A DNA stretch of 64,000 bases. It comes from Neckera pumila (taxonomy: Eukaryota > Streptophyta > Bryopsida > Hypnales > Neckeraceae). Shown here piece by piece: positions 46,929 through 59,374 of this stretch (position 1 is the stretch's first letter; the number at the start of each line of letters is the position of its first letter). The stretch is taken from positions 9,734,001 to 9,798,000 of the forward strand of contig OZ018415.1 of the NCBI GenBank assembly GCA_963969595.1. The letters run 5' to 3'. The position numbers and the translations under genes were made by a program. Under the pieces are notes generated by a model, which searched no databases, had not been told where the DNA came from, and saw only the letters and a list, made by a program, of their open reading frames with translations.

Positions 46929-49900
46929 ATGGCTATGGCATTGCGCTGCTCGACATCAAGCGCTAATGGATTTTCTAACGGTGCAACGCTTTCTGAAGGA
47001 GCGCCCCCGGTGCAGAACCGACCGGTATGCATAGCCCAGGTCTTCAAGGGCCACAGAAACTCGGAGACCAAAGAACTATTCACCTCTTGCAGCACCAAAT
47101 TCTTAAAGCGAAGGGAAGCTTCTTGCTTTAGACACCGAAATCAATCGACTGAAATACGTGGTAAGTGAACCCTCACAATCCAGTTGTGCATTTGGAAACC
47201 AAATAGATCCTACCTTCGCCACGGTTTGGATTTTTGTTGTGCTCTGACATCCATCAGTTCCAAGTGAGCCTCTTGGTCCTTTATGGATTTGTTTTTGCCG
47301 TGCAAGGCGCTTTTGAGATGACACACCATTGTCTAGGTCTGTATGTACCGTTCGGATGTAAGTGGGCGTTAGATCTTCACCTCGAAATGAACTGGCACTC
47401 TCTTTGTCACGAAGAAGGTTTTATGTAGCGGGGGGCATAGATCATTCTACACGACTAGGTTTTCAATCAATTACTGAGCAATGGTTGGTGTTGTGTGCCT
47501 GGGATTTATCTTTGTTACTAAGTGAGTGAACTGCTTGGACAGGTTTTGCTTGTTTGGCTAATGAGATCGACGTTGCTAAATTTTGCAGCAATTTCGGCAG
47601 AGAAGAAGAAAGAGTCAGATACGTCCATTCCACGCGTACCCAGAAGTATCCACGACATTTCAAACGGAGATCACATTCTTGGCTTTGGAGCTGATTTGGG
47701 CGAAGATCATCCTGTAAGCCAAAACAGTCCCAAGCTCCCCCATGCAAGGTCTCTACTTGACCAGTCAAGTCAGCATGCACAAAAGCCCTGCATGGGATTG
47801 TACTACAATATGTAGCCTCAGGGTCCCACGCTCTGTCCTATGTAGGAATTACTTCGATTTCAGTGTTAACTTATTAGGAGGGCCCACTTAAGCCGCCTCT
47901 CTGGAACTTCGTACATTCAGTTGAGGCTAGATTGGTGTTTAGATCTTGTCAGGATACACACAATTGGTGCAGCACTTAACGGGTAATTGGCTTGATGCTG
48001 CAGGGCTACCATGACAGTGAATACAAGAAGAGGAGGACCTACATTGCTGATCTTGCCAAAGTACATACCATGTGAGCATGCTTCCTCTCTTTGTCATTAC
48101 ATTTCTTAGGACTAGATTAAGCATGTGGTTGCTGTAATAAGTCCTCTTGCGTGCGAGCGAGCTTGAGAGAATAAATTGTCAGGTAAGCTTGCAGGTCTTA
48201 AAAAGAAATCGATGTCTTTCTGGGCCGCCACTGAATTCGGCGGGCATGACAGTCCTAGAGGTTCTCATGATGGAACAGCACAGGGGTCTAGTGTACACTG
48301 TACATGAAATGTGTAAATTGCCAGGCCTTCTTGACTGGATTTGACGGCAAAGATTTGTCACCACTATGTACAATTAGTTGCAAGATTTCCTCATGGTTCT
48401 TGTTAGAATGTCGGCTCCATTACGAGATTGCAATTCGAAGCTAAGATATACCGTTGCAAGAATGTCTGAACCTTTCCCAATGCTTTCCCGTTCCCTCAGT
48501 CTTTTCCTTATGCTGCAACATACCTGACTTGAACCTATGAGTTTAGTAGCCTAGACGGCTAGACCGTAAGAATGCAGGATTCAATCTAGCAGCTTTTACT
48601 CTATTAAAGCCATGGTAGAGTTCTATGTCTATTATCGTCGCGCTTTGTATTCTTATCTTGTGTTTCGGAACCTGCCCTTGTACCTAGTCGTATGTAGTGA
48701 AGTGTGTATTACTATCCACATAGATATTGGGTAAGGTAGTCTGATTACGGAACGAAGAGAATGTCAGTACTTTTGGACCATCTTTTAATACTTCTAATAA
48801 ATGTTCACTCCATGGAGTAATTTGTTTGATAAATGGATTTCGCAAATTGATGTTGTGAGGAGTTATCAATTCCTCTGTACTTGGTCTCACCCTTTAATTC
48901 TCAATGCAAGTCCGGATGAAAGTACTGACTGATTATTCTTGTTTGCTTGGTGACTGCAGCGGTGAACCCATTCCATGCGTTGACTACTCGGCGGAGGAGA
49001 CTCGTGTCTGGGGCCATGTGTTAAACACCCTTGTGGAGCTCTACCCAACCCATGCATGCAAGGAGTACAGCGATTGCTACAAGCTTTTCAACTTCAAGCC
49101 AGACCGCATTCCACAGTTGGAAGAAGTCTCAGAGGTGAGTTAACACAGATCGGTGGATTATATTACAATTATCAAGCCTGGTGAACTGCTTAATGCCTGC
49201 AGATTAGTAGAGCGCTTACAGAAAAGCCAAGTTCTAAAGAAGCCTAAAAAATACTCCAATTCTGTGGCTTATAACCGTTACACGATCATTAATCATTTGC
49301 CGCGCACCGAACCTGTAAAACTACGAGAGATTCCGCAATTGGTGCTGGAGGGTCGAGCTTGGTTGATGTTCGTAGGACAAGGTATGAGCTCTTCGAAGTT
49401 GGTCCTCGTAGATGCAAACGCAATTCATGTCAAGAACTGATTTTATGCAGTGGCCAATGATGACTACATATGCAAGCAACCGGGTCAAATAGACCGCTGG
49501 GGCATGTGAGAAAAAAGCTTTTGAATATTTGCCTGATCCTCCAGCACCAGTCTCTTCGATCGCTGCCATTCCGGAACTGCTTAATTTACCTGTTCAAGTA
49601 TTAACCAAATGTAACTTGGGTTGCCAGTTGCTTGAGTTGCTTCTTACTTGTGAGTTGGAGTTGACCCAAACAGGTGCTGGAACAGACCACGGGTTGGCAT
49701 ATCCGACCAGTTGCAGGGCTGCTCCACCCTCGTGACTTTCTCAACGGGTTAGCATTCCGGACTTTTCATTCCACCCAGTATGTGCGGCACGGAAGCAACC
49801 CCATGTACACCCCAGAACCCGACATCTGCCACGAGATTTTAGGCCACGTCCCGATGCTGGCTGACCCGGAGTTTGCAGACTTGGCTTGGGTGATAGGACA

Positions 49901-50261
49901 AGCATCTCTCGGGGCTTCGGAGAAGGATATCTGGCACCTGACCAAGCTCTACTGGTTTACCGTTGAGTTCGGCACAGTGAAAGAAGAAGGGGAGATTCGA
50001 GCCTTCGGTGCAGGCCTGCTGTCCAGTATTGGTGAACTGAAGCACATGAGGGAAGGAACGGACGGTTTCATGCCGCAGTTCGTGGAACTGGACCCGTTCA
50101 AAAAAATGCCCAAGATGAGTTACAAAGACGGCTACCAGAGGAAGTACTTCCTGTGTGAGAGCTTTGCAGATGCAGCGGCAAAGCTCAGAGCGTATTCCAG
50201 GAGTATTTTGAAGCCTGAGGTGAAGTCCATGAACTTCGGGGTCTCTCCGATTCAGCCCTGA
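46929..50261 (+). CDS. PAH: Phenylalanine 4-hydroxylase, plastid-type (5 exons)
   Basis: Five exons with GT-AG introns: 46929-47160, 47589-47713, 48004-48071, 48960-49134 and 49674-50261, giving 395 residues with consistent phases. Residues 1 to about 75 are rich in Ser, Thr, Asn and basic residues and look like a chloroplast transit peptide. The catalytic domain of the biopterin-dependent aromatic amino acid hydroxylase family follows. The iron ligands are all visible: His253 and His258 in CHEILGHVP and Glu298 in YWFTVEFG; the 45-residue spacing equals that of mammalian PAH (His285, His290, Glu330). There is no N-terminal ACT regulatory domain. The enzyme converts phenylalanine to tyrosine. 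In moss and pine the family is plastidial and uses a folate rather than tetrahydrobiopterin (established knowledge, Pribat and colleagues). The start is the first ATG of the open frame, with a second Met two codons on. No frameshift or internal stop is seen. Exon boundaries are my own reading; family identity is very secure. Confidence 0.95.
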
Positions 50262-50845
50262 TTTATGCAAGGGATTTATAGACTTCCGGGTAGTACTTGG
50301 ATTTGGAGTCATGCAAATGAAACTTTAGGTAGATATCTCTAGTTTATATACATTGTACATACTCTGTGTATCTAGTCACAGTTATATTGGTAGACATTAA
50401 ACTTGTAAATCTTAGATAGATCTTATTCATAGATTTTTTCATATGTATATAGCATTTGACTTGTGTTCAGACACTTCAATTCATTATCAGATTATTCAAT
50501 TGAGTTTCACTACGTCATCTATTTTGTGGAATTGGTCATGTTGTCAATTTGAGTCCTAGTGACTTCAGCACCTGGAAATTGTGTGATGAGCTCTATGATG
50601 TGCTTGGAAACTTGTTTACCTATTGTTGTCAATCTTTGAGAATGATCTATGTGCAGTTTGTGATAACTTACTACTAGTTTGCACAATTAAGCTGCAGAGC
50701 TGCAGAGTTTGAACGTAATGCTAGTTGCATATTTTGGCACCTGCTAAGCTGAAGTGTGTTGATTTCACGTTGTTGTATCGACTTGGAATGCGAGGTCCTT
50801 TTCGAAAATGTTTTTTGTGGTCATGCACACGGTTGATTTTGAGAG

Positions 50846-51120
50846 AATCATGATATCGTTTTGTATTCCAAATTGAATGTTGTCGAGGATCATGATATCG
50901 TGATATCGTTTTGTATTCCAAATTGAATGTTGTCAAGGATCATGATAACGTTTTGTATTCCAAATTGAATGTTGTCAAGGATCATGGTAACATTGTGTAT
51001 TGGCAGCTGAATGTTGTTGAGGGATCATGATAATTATTCATTTTGTATTGCAAATTGAGTGTTAAGTTGTCAAGGATCATGATAACGTCGTGTACGGTAT
51101 TGGAAGTTGAATGTTGTCCA
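50846..51120. repeat. Minisatellite, about 45-60-bp unit, about 6 copies
   Basis: Repeats of AAGGATCATGATAACGTTTTG plus a TATTCCAAATTGAATGTTGTC half, the first copies nearly identical and the last two diverged. It lies about 600 bp downstream of the phenylalanine hydroxylase stop. Confidence 0.85.
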
Positions 51121-51766
51121 GAGTGCGTCGTTTTGCAAATGTCGGTGTTTCTGGTTGCCCAGCGAGCTCACCCCGTTTCTCCCCCAGTCCGGCAGCGTCC
51201 TGACTGAAGCCGTTAAAATATTCAGCATGTTCAGGGGGCGACAACTGCAGAGGTCAAATTGTCTGCGAGATTTGCGTCTCTCACGGCTTTCGAGGTGCGA
51301 GCCAACATTCAGCCCGCAGGGCAGCCTGACGCAGGTACTTCACATGAAACGCAGGCACTCAGGGTGAGCCTCTCTCTGAAAGAGAAGGTGCGTGGGCAGC
51401 AGATTCACAAATCTTTCTTTTGCAGTTTGCGTAACATGCATGAACGTGGTTTAACGTATTGGGCTGCATATTATACATCTTCACAGTACTGTCCAGTTCA
51501 CTGTCCTTCCCATGGCCTTAAGTACTATGCCCAATTAATCTGCAGTGAATCTAATAGCTCCTGCTGCTGCTACTGTCTGTACCAGGCCGCTGTTTGGGTG
51601 CCCCTGCCGCAGGGCCTATTTGCCACCAGACAGAACCCCCAACGCGCGTACAATGGACTGGCGCGGGTACAAGCACTGGGTGGCCCATGTTGTCATTCAT
51701 GACCGCTCGCCCTTGGTACTGTACAAGAAAGGCGGCCTTGTGCAGATTAGCATGTTACAATCATGA
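51107..51766 (+). other. Unassigned open frames in moderately GC-rich sequence
   Basis: Three overlapping plus-strand frames are open here: 51107-51367, 51259-51702 (147 residues) and 51545-51766, the last with MDWRGYKHWVAHVVIHDRSP. None resembles a family I know, and no reliable splice sites join them. They could be part of a small gene or of a hydroxylase-linked transcript. Confidence 0.2.
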
Positions 51767-51839
51767 GCGTGGTTTATTGTTTCTGCTTGGGCTGACATAT
51801 GCACCAACCTGGGCTTCATTAATTCCTCTTGGATTATAG

Positions 51840-54745
51840 AATTATGCTTCCCTTGTCCTCCAATTTAATTAACTTACACCTTATGTAACTGTATACCGCA
51901 TAACAAACTCGGTTCCTCTAACCGAATGTGTATATTCTCCCCCCTTGACTTGTGCAAATTGTCTTGAAGATAGCGAGACACGTCCTCCTTTCCTCAATGA
52001 GCTGTAATGAATGGTTCGTAATAAATATCAGAAATTGTTGCCACAAATTAAGCTTTCGCGTTGCTGTACTTTTCCAATTGAGTGTTTTAGAATTCTCATG
52101 GTTTTTGAGAATTGAAATGTTTTACTTTCGGTTTAAAGTGTTTGCTTTTCATGTCTTTTCAGTTGCCGATCGACAGACTGGTTTGGTGCATTGTATTCCT
52201 GGTAGAATTTAGGATATGTCCATTGGGTGCAACCTTGGTAGCAATTGTTCAAATATCAAACGTCCACCTGGAGTTTTCAGGAACTTCACGAATGCCGGAG
52301 TGATACATACTCGGTGAAAAAAACAGGTAAATTTTTGTTCAAGAATGAATGAAAATCAACATTGCAGCATGGCAAAGGTATCACAGGCCACTCTCAAATC
52401 TTCACACTGTAAGCTTTACATTCAAATCCAGTCTCATGACCAGCTTAAAATTGAACGTATCCAAACTGAGGAATCAATATCATTATAGATAAAAGAGTCA
52501 TTCTACATCAACGACTTATTGGAGTGTCGTTCCATTCTACATCTGCTTATAATCTTGTTGCGGATATTCTAACTGTACTCCTCCAAGTCAATTGAATATT
52601 GGAATTGGACGCTTTAGCCCTGCTGACTAAAGCAGTTGTGCCATTTCAGTGCATAATAATTGTACAGTCCTGGAGGTGCACTGTGGAGACAATTGCTCCC
52701 GAAAAACCGAAGTGCTAGTTTCTTTCCACAGCCCTTTCCGTGTGTGCCAAGGTCTTCTTCTTCAATACTGAGCTCCGCCAGCAACACACAAAATACCAAA
52801 AAATAAAATTACTCAAGAGGTGTGGTATGCTATACCAAAAATCGTAAATGAATTTTCAGAAAGGCCATGATAGAGAAAAATCCAAAACTCTTATACGAAA
52901 GGTGAACTTTGAAGGTGATTCCTTAGATGCCAATTTCCAGAAGAGTGCAAAACAGAAATACAGAAAACAGAGTTACAAAGTGGGATCCGAACTGACTTCA
53001 TTGATAAATGCTCCGCTTCATCTTTTCACCGAACACTCTAATCAACAACAAGCATTCTGAGCTTCTTGGCAGCAGGATTTGCTCAGTTCAATCACCTGCA
53101 AGCCAAGAAATTCTACAACATGAACAGCAATGCCAAACACGCAAGATTCCCAAGTCCTTGCGCTTTATTAAAAGTACTAAATCATAGCAACTGTGAGGTG
53201 GGCGACAACGGGAAAGGGCACGCCAGAACACATCCAAGCTGAATATTGCATGAACGCATTCCAGCGTGCTCTCTCTCGTTGTCACCCTCTAACAAGATTA
53301 ATCCAAAACTTTATACCAACATTGAGCTGGAGAATCAATATTCTCATCAACCATCAATGGAATCCCTGCCAACAACCAACCTCATGAGCTCCAAAACACT
53401 GCTCCGTGTCTCCCAAACACAAAACAAGGCACAAAACTGACAGAACCAGCTCACTGATGAGCTCAAGTGGAGGGGGAAAACTCATGGACACAATACAGAC
53501 AGAGACAGACCGGAGTGGCTTTACTTCTGGACATAACTAATATGTTTCGCAATCAACAATAGAATTCCACGGCAGCCGTGTTGCAGCCACCAACCTAAGG
53601 TACGCGAAAGCTACTGGGCCCTACTGCCAGGAGTATACCAGCAAGCGATGAGTGATGAAATCAATAGAATAGAGTGGGAGAGCTCTGAATGATGAGTGAG
53701 CACAGACATCCTAAACCTGAGAATGAAGGCAGCTGGTGCCGCATTTTAAAGGAAAAATTGGCTCGCCTGGAACTCAGAGAGAGAGAGATGGACCCCACTG
53801 AACGAAGACCAGGCTTGAAATTACAGCCAAACTAAAGTACAAGAAAGTTAAGTTAGACGACTTGACTTAAGTTAGGACCCATTTTGACAAATGGATTCGC
53901 ACCCTCCAACTGAACTGAAGGGAATGAGCCACGGTTGCAATGGTTGAAAAGATCTACATGTGCCAGACGGCGGATCTCCTTTTACCCCAAGTTTCGAGGT
54001 GCGTGGGGTTATGTACAGATGGCTGGGACTATCATTTGTGATGAGCCTCACTGCCATTAATTTTTCTATGGCCGTCTGGTCTGGCCGGGCCTAGGCTCCA
54101 CAGTTCCATTTTTCTTGTGATTAGCCCTGCAAAAAAGCATCCCCAAACTGCCTCGGAACTGAAGATAAGTTAACTTTTACCTTATATGAACTATGCTAAA
54201 GCTTCGATAGGAGAGGGGCAGCGGTGTTTAATACTTTGGAAATTCTACGAAGACCTATTGTCTGTCTGTCTACCCAGACCTCATGGTCGTCTAATTTTGG
54301 TTCCGTGTTTTATTTTACTCCCTAGTTAGCTACAGGAGCGCTCTGTCCGTCTCTCTGTCTGTAAGTCTGTGTCTTTCTCTCTGTAAGTAACCTTTTGGTA
54401 TGTTACCTAGCCACTGTTTTGAGTCAAAGATGGAGCCTATTTAGCACCGGATTACGCACCCTAGACTCTGGAGGGAGCAGCGTGGAGCTTCATGAAGGGA
54501 GGGAATCTGTCAGGGCAGCAATTTGAAAGCCTGCCAGGTACATGGCAATGATAGAAAATGGGAGCTGATGATGAGAACTCTAGCTTTTGAGGCTCTTTGA
54601 TCTCTCCTTTCCATGGGTTTCACTGTAACGAAAAGGGTAAAGTTGAAAAAAAAAATCCTCACACTGAATCCATGCCAGTACTACTGTTACGAACTCACTG
54701 CCAAGTTTACTTTAAATCCCATATTTGAAAATGGACGGTGTCCTT
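51840..54745. other. No gene assigned
   Basis: Sequence of intermediate GC without AT-rich repeats and with only frames of up to about 70 residues. It may include untranslated transcript or a gene with short exons; no homology was recognised. Confidence 0.35.
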
Positions 54746-54888
54746 AAAAAAAACAAAGCCTTCTAAAGCTCTACCTTCTGACTCGATGGAAGCTGCATCG
54801 TTGACAGGAGTTTCCGTAAAAAAAACAAAGCCTTCTAAAGCTCTACCTTCTGACTTGATGGAAGCTGCATCGTTGACAGGAGTTCCGT
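54746..54888. repeat. Tandem duplication of about 73 bp
   Basis: Two adjacent copies of a unit beginning AAAAAAACAAAGCCTTCTAA and ending GTTGACAGGAGTTTCCGT differ at only a few positions, so the duplication is recent. Confidence 0.9.
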
Positions 54889-55449
54889 AACGGTAAATTA
54901 GCTGCTGCTCGCAAATTGCTATTATCGCGCTTTCATTAAGAAGGAAATCCTTGAACCAATGTCCGGGAAGAACCGGCGGCTAATACAAAGTTAGCCGGTT
55001 GAAATGGTCAAAAAAACGGTTGAGCTTTGAAAGTGAAGGATGGAAAACCGGAGGAAAAATTGATAAGATAGGCAATCAACCGGTGTACATAAAAATTTGG
55101 GGGATAATTTACCCGCCTCAATTTATAATAGGGTGGATTTTAACCGGTTTATTTTGTAAAAAGGAGGATTTTAGCTGCTATACATCTACCGTAAGTGGCA
55201 CATATCTGGGGTTAGGATAGGTCAGGTATTGAGATAAAGAGGCCGGGTATTGCATAAGGGGGTCAGTGGGACCAACTAGGGACATGATCAGCTGGCCGTA
55301 GGAGAGTACCCGAGGAAGAAGGGCGGGAGGGCCATTTGAATTTTTTTTTAATAACAAAAAGTAAAAAAAAAAAAAAAAAACTAAACCTACTCGACCTATC
55401 TGCCGCCCCACCGGCCATTGCCCTCCTCCGCTCTCGCCTGGCCGCCTCC

Positions 55450-55665
55450 CGCACTATCCGAAATTGCATGACAACAATACATTTGGATAGTGTCATGCGT
55501 GTGAACATGGAAGGACCAGCCCAAGACTTTGAGCCCATTTTAATGGATGCCATCATCTTATGGAAGAATGCTAGAAAGTTTAGATATTTATTTACTAATC
55601 CTGAGACGAATTTAACAGGGGCAGTAGAGGATCCTCTTGAAGAAGGTGAAAATTCAGAATCCTAA
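55450..55665 (+). pseudogene. Possible hAT transposase C-terminal fragment
   Basis: The frame ending at 55665 encodes LDSVMRVNMEGP, FEPILMDAIILWK and RKFRYLF, which resembles the C-terminal dimerisation region of hAT transposases (S-x-MR-x-x-x-x-GP...W). It is only about 70 residues long, with nothing upstream that matches. Identity is tentative. Confidence 0.35.
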
Positions 55666-57093
55666 ACTTTGATTTTTGCAACCTTTTCAATGACCATCCT
55701 TAACTCCATATTGCATGGGTTGGGAGGATTCTTGGCTTTCAGTTGGTGAAAGGCTATGCCAGTTCAATTCCTGCCAAGAATGTAATGTCTTTTTTAGATT
55801 GTAAACCGGCAATTTTTTGACATTAGAGGATTTTCACTTTTCAAATTTTCATTTGGAAGGAAATAGGCTGGTTACAAACTGATATGGGGGGCAAAAAACC
55901 GGAAAAATCCAGAGTTAAAAGGATGAAACCGGTGCCCTCTAAAAAAAACCGGACCATTATTGTAGAAGGAGGATATCTACTGGTAGAGCTCCAAAATCTT
56001 CCCGAACACTGCCTTGAGTGCCTTGAACTGGGGGGGGGGGGAGGGCATCAATTCCACCGAGTATTCTCTTTATTGTTTACGAGGTTTTGTGTGAAAAAGG
56101 AGCACTGTGTTGTCGTTAATCAGTTGGCAGGAACATGGGGTTGGCCTTTACAATTCGCCTTTACAAAATGGTCTTGGAGGTTGTGCCAAGGAGCAATTAA
56201 CGGATCCTGGAGAATGAAAGGTTCTGGGAGAGGTCCACGTGCCTTTCAAGAAAAAAAGAGAAAAAAAAAAAAGGTTCTGGGAGAGTTTAATAAGTCATGC
56301 AGCAGTTTAGCAATAGCAGCCTGCTGCAGTGATTTCAGGAATTAATCATCAGTTCAAAATCTGTGGATCGCAAGATAGATATTGCACAGTGTGGCCTTTT
56401 CAAATTCGGTAGCTCAAAGTTCCTGCCTTTGAACTGGCAGAAATAATTAGAATTGAAATTCAAAGAAAACGATTTAAAGAGGCGTTTTTCCAGTTTCAGC
56501 TTTCTTCGTATAGAGGAAATATGGTGGAAATATGGTAGACCTTAGTAACTGATTTGACCCATGAGAAGACTCACATGACCAATTTGACCAATCTTCTGGT
56601 CGCAGACAAGCTTTTCCACTGTAGCACTTATGAGGGTGAGAAAATTGTCATTGACTATCCTCTGCAAACCGGTGGAATGACTGTTCCATCAGTGATTTTG
56701 AACAGGCCATTTTCCCATCAGAATTCCGCGTCTCATCATTCAGCAATAATAGGCTTGGGTTCCACTAATTTGACGTTGAGAGATCACGGATATTATTTGC
56801 CTGTCAGTTTCTCCAGGAGTTTTATACACATTCTATTCCTGCGTCTCCAGCAGAAAACACGATTCCAGGAAATCTCTCTGAACGGAAGTCTGAACTTCTG
56901 GAAATGTTGAAAAAATGGGATGATCTGATCGTATGCAGTTTGTAAATTGCACAATCTCAGACTGTCATGGCCACCAACTGAGTCAGGGAAGCATTAAGAG
57001 GCAAAAACGAAGGAAACTCTTTGAATCTGCTCAATTTGAATGCAACCATCGACTGAACTTGAGTTGTTGGAAGTTGGAAAGGCTCGCACAAAC
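55666..57093. other. No gene assigned
   Basis: Frames at 55884-56345 (153 residues) and 56554-56910 (118 residues) are not recognised and contain homopolymer runs. AACCGG words around 55000-55950 recall the 11.4-15.3 kb element but no alignment was established. Confidence 0.35.
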
Positions 57094-57097
57094 TTAA

Positions 57098-58018
57098 CCC
57101 CTAAAGGATCATTGTCCGTTCGGGGGACAAATGGGATTTTGGGCAGGTACCTACGGGCTGAATTTTTGTCATGATTTTTTGAAACTTTTTTTGGAGATAG
57201 AAAAACTGATAAGCTTTGTGGGAATATAATTTTTTTTCAATCGGTGCCCATGAACAAAAGTTATGCCCAAATAAGCTCAAAAGAGGGGAGAAGGGGCAGC
57301 AAAAATAATTTGCAAAAAATTTAATTTTTTTTTGAAATTTTTTTTTCCTTATAGATTCTTTTCTTTTCTATTTGAGAAGCTTTAATTCATTTCATTTGGA
57401 TTTTTTATGAGAAAGTTATGGACAATCTTGTTTTTCGGGCAATTAGAGCATCTTCTTGAAAAAAAGAACTTGTAGGATTCATTTTGGAATGCAATTTTTG
57501 CAATTTTCAAATAAAAAAGTTCGGCATGGTTTAATTTTTGTGCTAGAACAATCTCACCACTGGGATTAGTCCATTTTAATTCCATCTAAAAGATAATAAT
57601 ATTTTAGATTTTCCTTCTATCTTGTATCTACTTCTATTTAACAATTTTCTTAAGAATGAAAATTAAGTTTTTTTTAATTTTGTTTTTATCCCTAGACTCT
57701 CAATCCAATTCTACACTAGAAAGATTTAAAGTTCAAAAATCTGTAGTGCAAAAAATTTAAGTTAAAAATGTTCAAAGTCAAAAAATCTAGTCCCGTAATG
57801 TGCTGAAAAACTTGTTTTTTTCACTTCAAACGCAGATATCTTGCAATTTGTGCGGTCAAAAATTCTGAAATTTTTTTCACACATTTTCATACTATTTAGG
57901 TGTAAGATCCTACGGTTAGATGTGCAAAAAAACATTTTTCAAGTTTTTTTACTCTTTGCTCTAGAAATGGCAATTTTGAGAGTTTTTTGGCCGAAAAAAG
58001 GCCTTGGTCCTTTAGGGG
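57098..58018 (+). mobile_element. TTAA-flanked piggyBac-like element (copy P8, 921 bp)
   Basis: TTAA at 57094-57097 and 58019-58022. Ends CCCCTAAAGGATC and GGTCCTTTAGGGG are inverted. It contains the GATTTTGGGCAGG landmark and a TATGGACAATCTTGTTTTTC block shared with P3 and P9. Non-coding. Confidence 0.88.
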
Positions 58019-58024
58019 TTAAAT

Positions 58025-59170
58025 TAAGAACATGTTTATTTGTTTTGAACAAATGGCAAGAACCATTGCATTAAAAAAAAATAGAATACAAAACAGCCAA
58101 AGGCTGGTCAATGTAGAGATAAGAGAAAAAACAGAAAGGGAAAAAACAAAGAAAGGCAAGCTAAGAGAATAAGCAAGAGAAAAGACCCCTCTTGTTCCAA
58201 AAAATGCCAATACTATTTATGCTTGCCAGGACTAGAGATTTAAGCCAAATACCATCAAATTTGGCCCAGATATTTGCTGCATCTTGTGAGTATTGACAAG
58301 TCCCTAGTTGGACTTTCAATTGGGCAGCACGGCCAGAGTCGAGGAGAGCATCCCCAATTGTTGCATGCATGAAGTCCAAAGGCCATTGCTTCTGAGCAAA
58401 AAACTTGCTATTCCAAGAGATCCAAACAATCCAAAGCAAAGAGCCACAAAGCAAGGTCTAGATAATCCTAAGGTTCTAGAATCTTCTAAGAGTCAAAGAG
58501 CCGAATACGCATTGGGAGAAATCCAATCTATCATAGAGGGCCAACAATAGGTTGTACCCCTTGTAAACAATAGAGTACAAATTGGGCATAATCCCAAACT
58601 TCTAAGGCTTGTGGACAAGCATAAAACCTATGGAATGGAGGTTCATTGGTATCTAAGTTGCAGCAACTGCAATTTGTGTCAAGGCCTAGGGCAATCATGG
58701 CTCTTTAGGAGTGAATTGCTACTACATTGTGCAAAATTGACGACATGAAAGTATCTTCCTTCAAGGATCTAGTTTTGTACCATAGCTTCCTTCTAATTAA
58801 CTTTGGTAAGAACATAATGGAAAGCTGTCCAAACCACTTATATGGGATTGATCTCTTAAGTAGGTAGTTGTCATTGAGAAGCTTGCGCTCGATAGAAGTT
58901 GTATACTCCATAAGTTGAGAACCGTTTCCCCAACACCACCTCCCTGGATTGAAAGTTCAAAGAGAAATCGCATTTAGAAAAAAGAGGTATGGGATATTGA
59001 GGTGGACATTCTTAATCTGCAAAATACATACTCTACAAATGAATCTAAAGAGCAAAATGGACTCTGACAAGGCTAGGATGCAAGAAAGCTGCCTTGAAGA
59101 GAGGCCTACACTCACTTCAGGAACATTCCCAATCAACAATAGACGTTGAGAATTAAATAGCATAATTTGA
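58025..59170 (-). mobile_element. LINE retrotransposon, 5'-truncated 3' part (zf-RVT region)
   Basis: On the minus strand the translation includes RRKLWYKTRSLKEDTFMSS, then NCSCCNLDTNEPPFHRFYAC and SLLWIVWISWNSKFF, which match the C-terminal zinc-finger region (zf-RVT) downstream of reverse transcriptase in plant LINEs. The frame is interrupted at least at 58706-58708 and near 58480-58495. The 3' end lies next to copy P8. The 5' part with the reverse transcriptase core is absent. Confidence 0.65.
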
Positions 59171-59339
59171 TTAATGGGAATTAGATTTTTTCACACTAGA
59201 ATGGGTATTGAGTCCTCCATATGAGAAAGCATGCCTATCCATTTTGCAACCTTTGCGAGTTTATAAGAACATGTTTTTGGCAAACTTCAAAGGAATAATC
59301 TTTTGAGCCAAAAACATTGTCTAAAGCCACGCAAAGATG

Positions 59340-59370
59340 TCTTTAAAATGATTGAGTGGGCATTTAGGGG
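59340..59370. mobile_element. Isolated piggyBac-like right end (copy P11)
   Basis: GTGGGCATTTAGGGG followed by TTAA (59371-59374) matches the right end of P6. No left partner was found; the LINE fragment upstream may have disrupted it. Confidence 0.35.
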
Positions 59371-59374
59371 TTAA

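Noticed and set aside
49153..49440. 95-residue open frame inside intron 4 of the hydroxylase gene
   Set aside because: The flanking exons join in phase without it, the protein family has no insertion at that point, and the translation resembles nothing known; treated as a chance frame.
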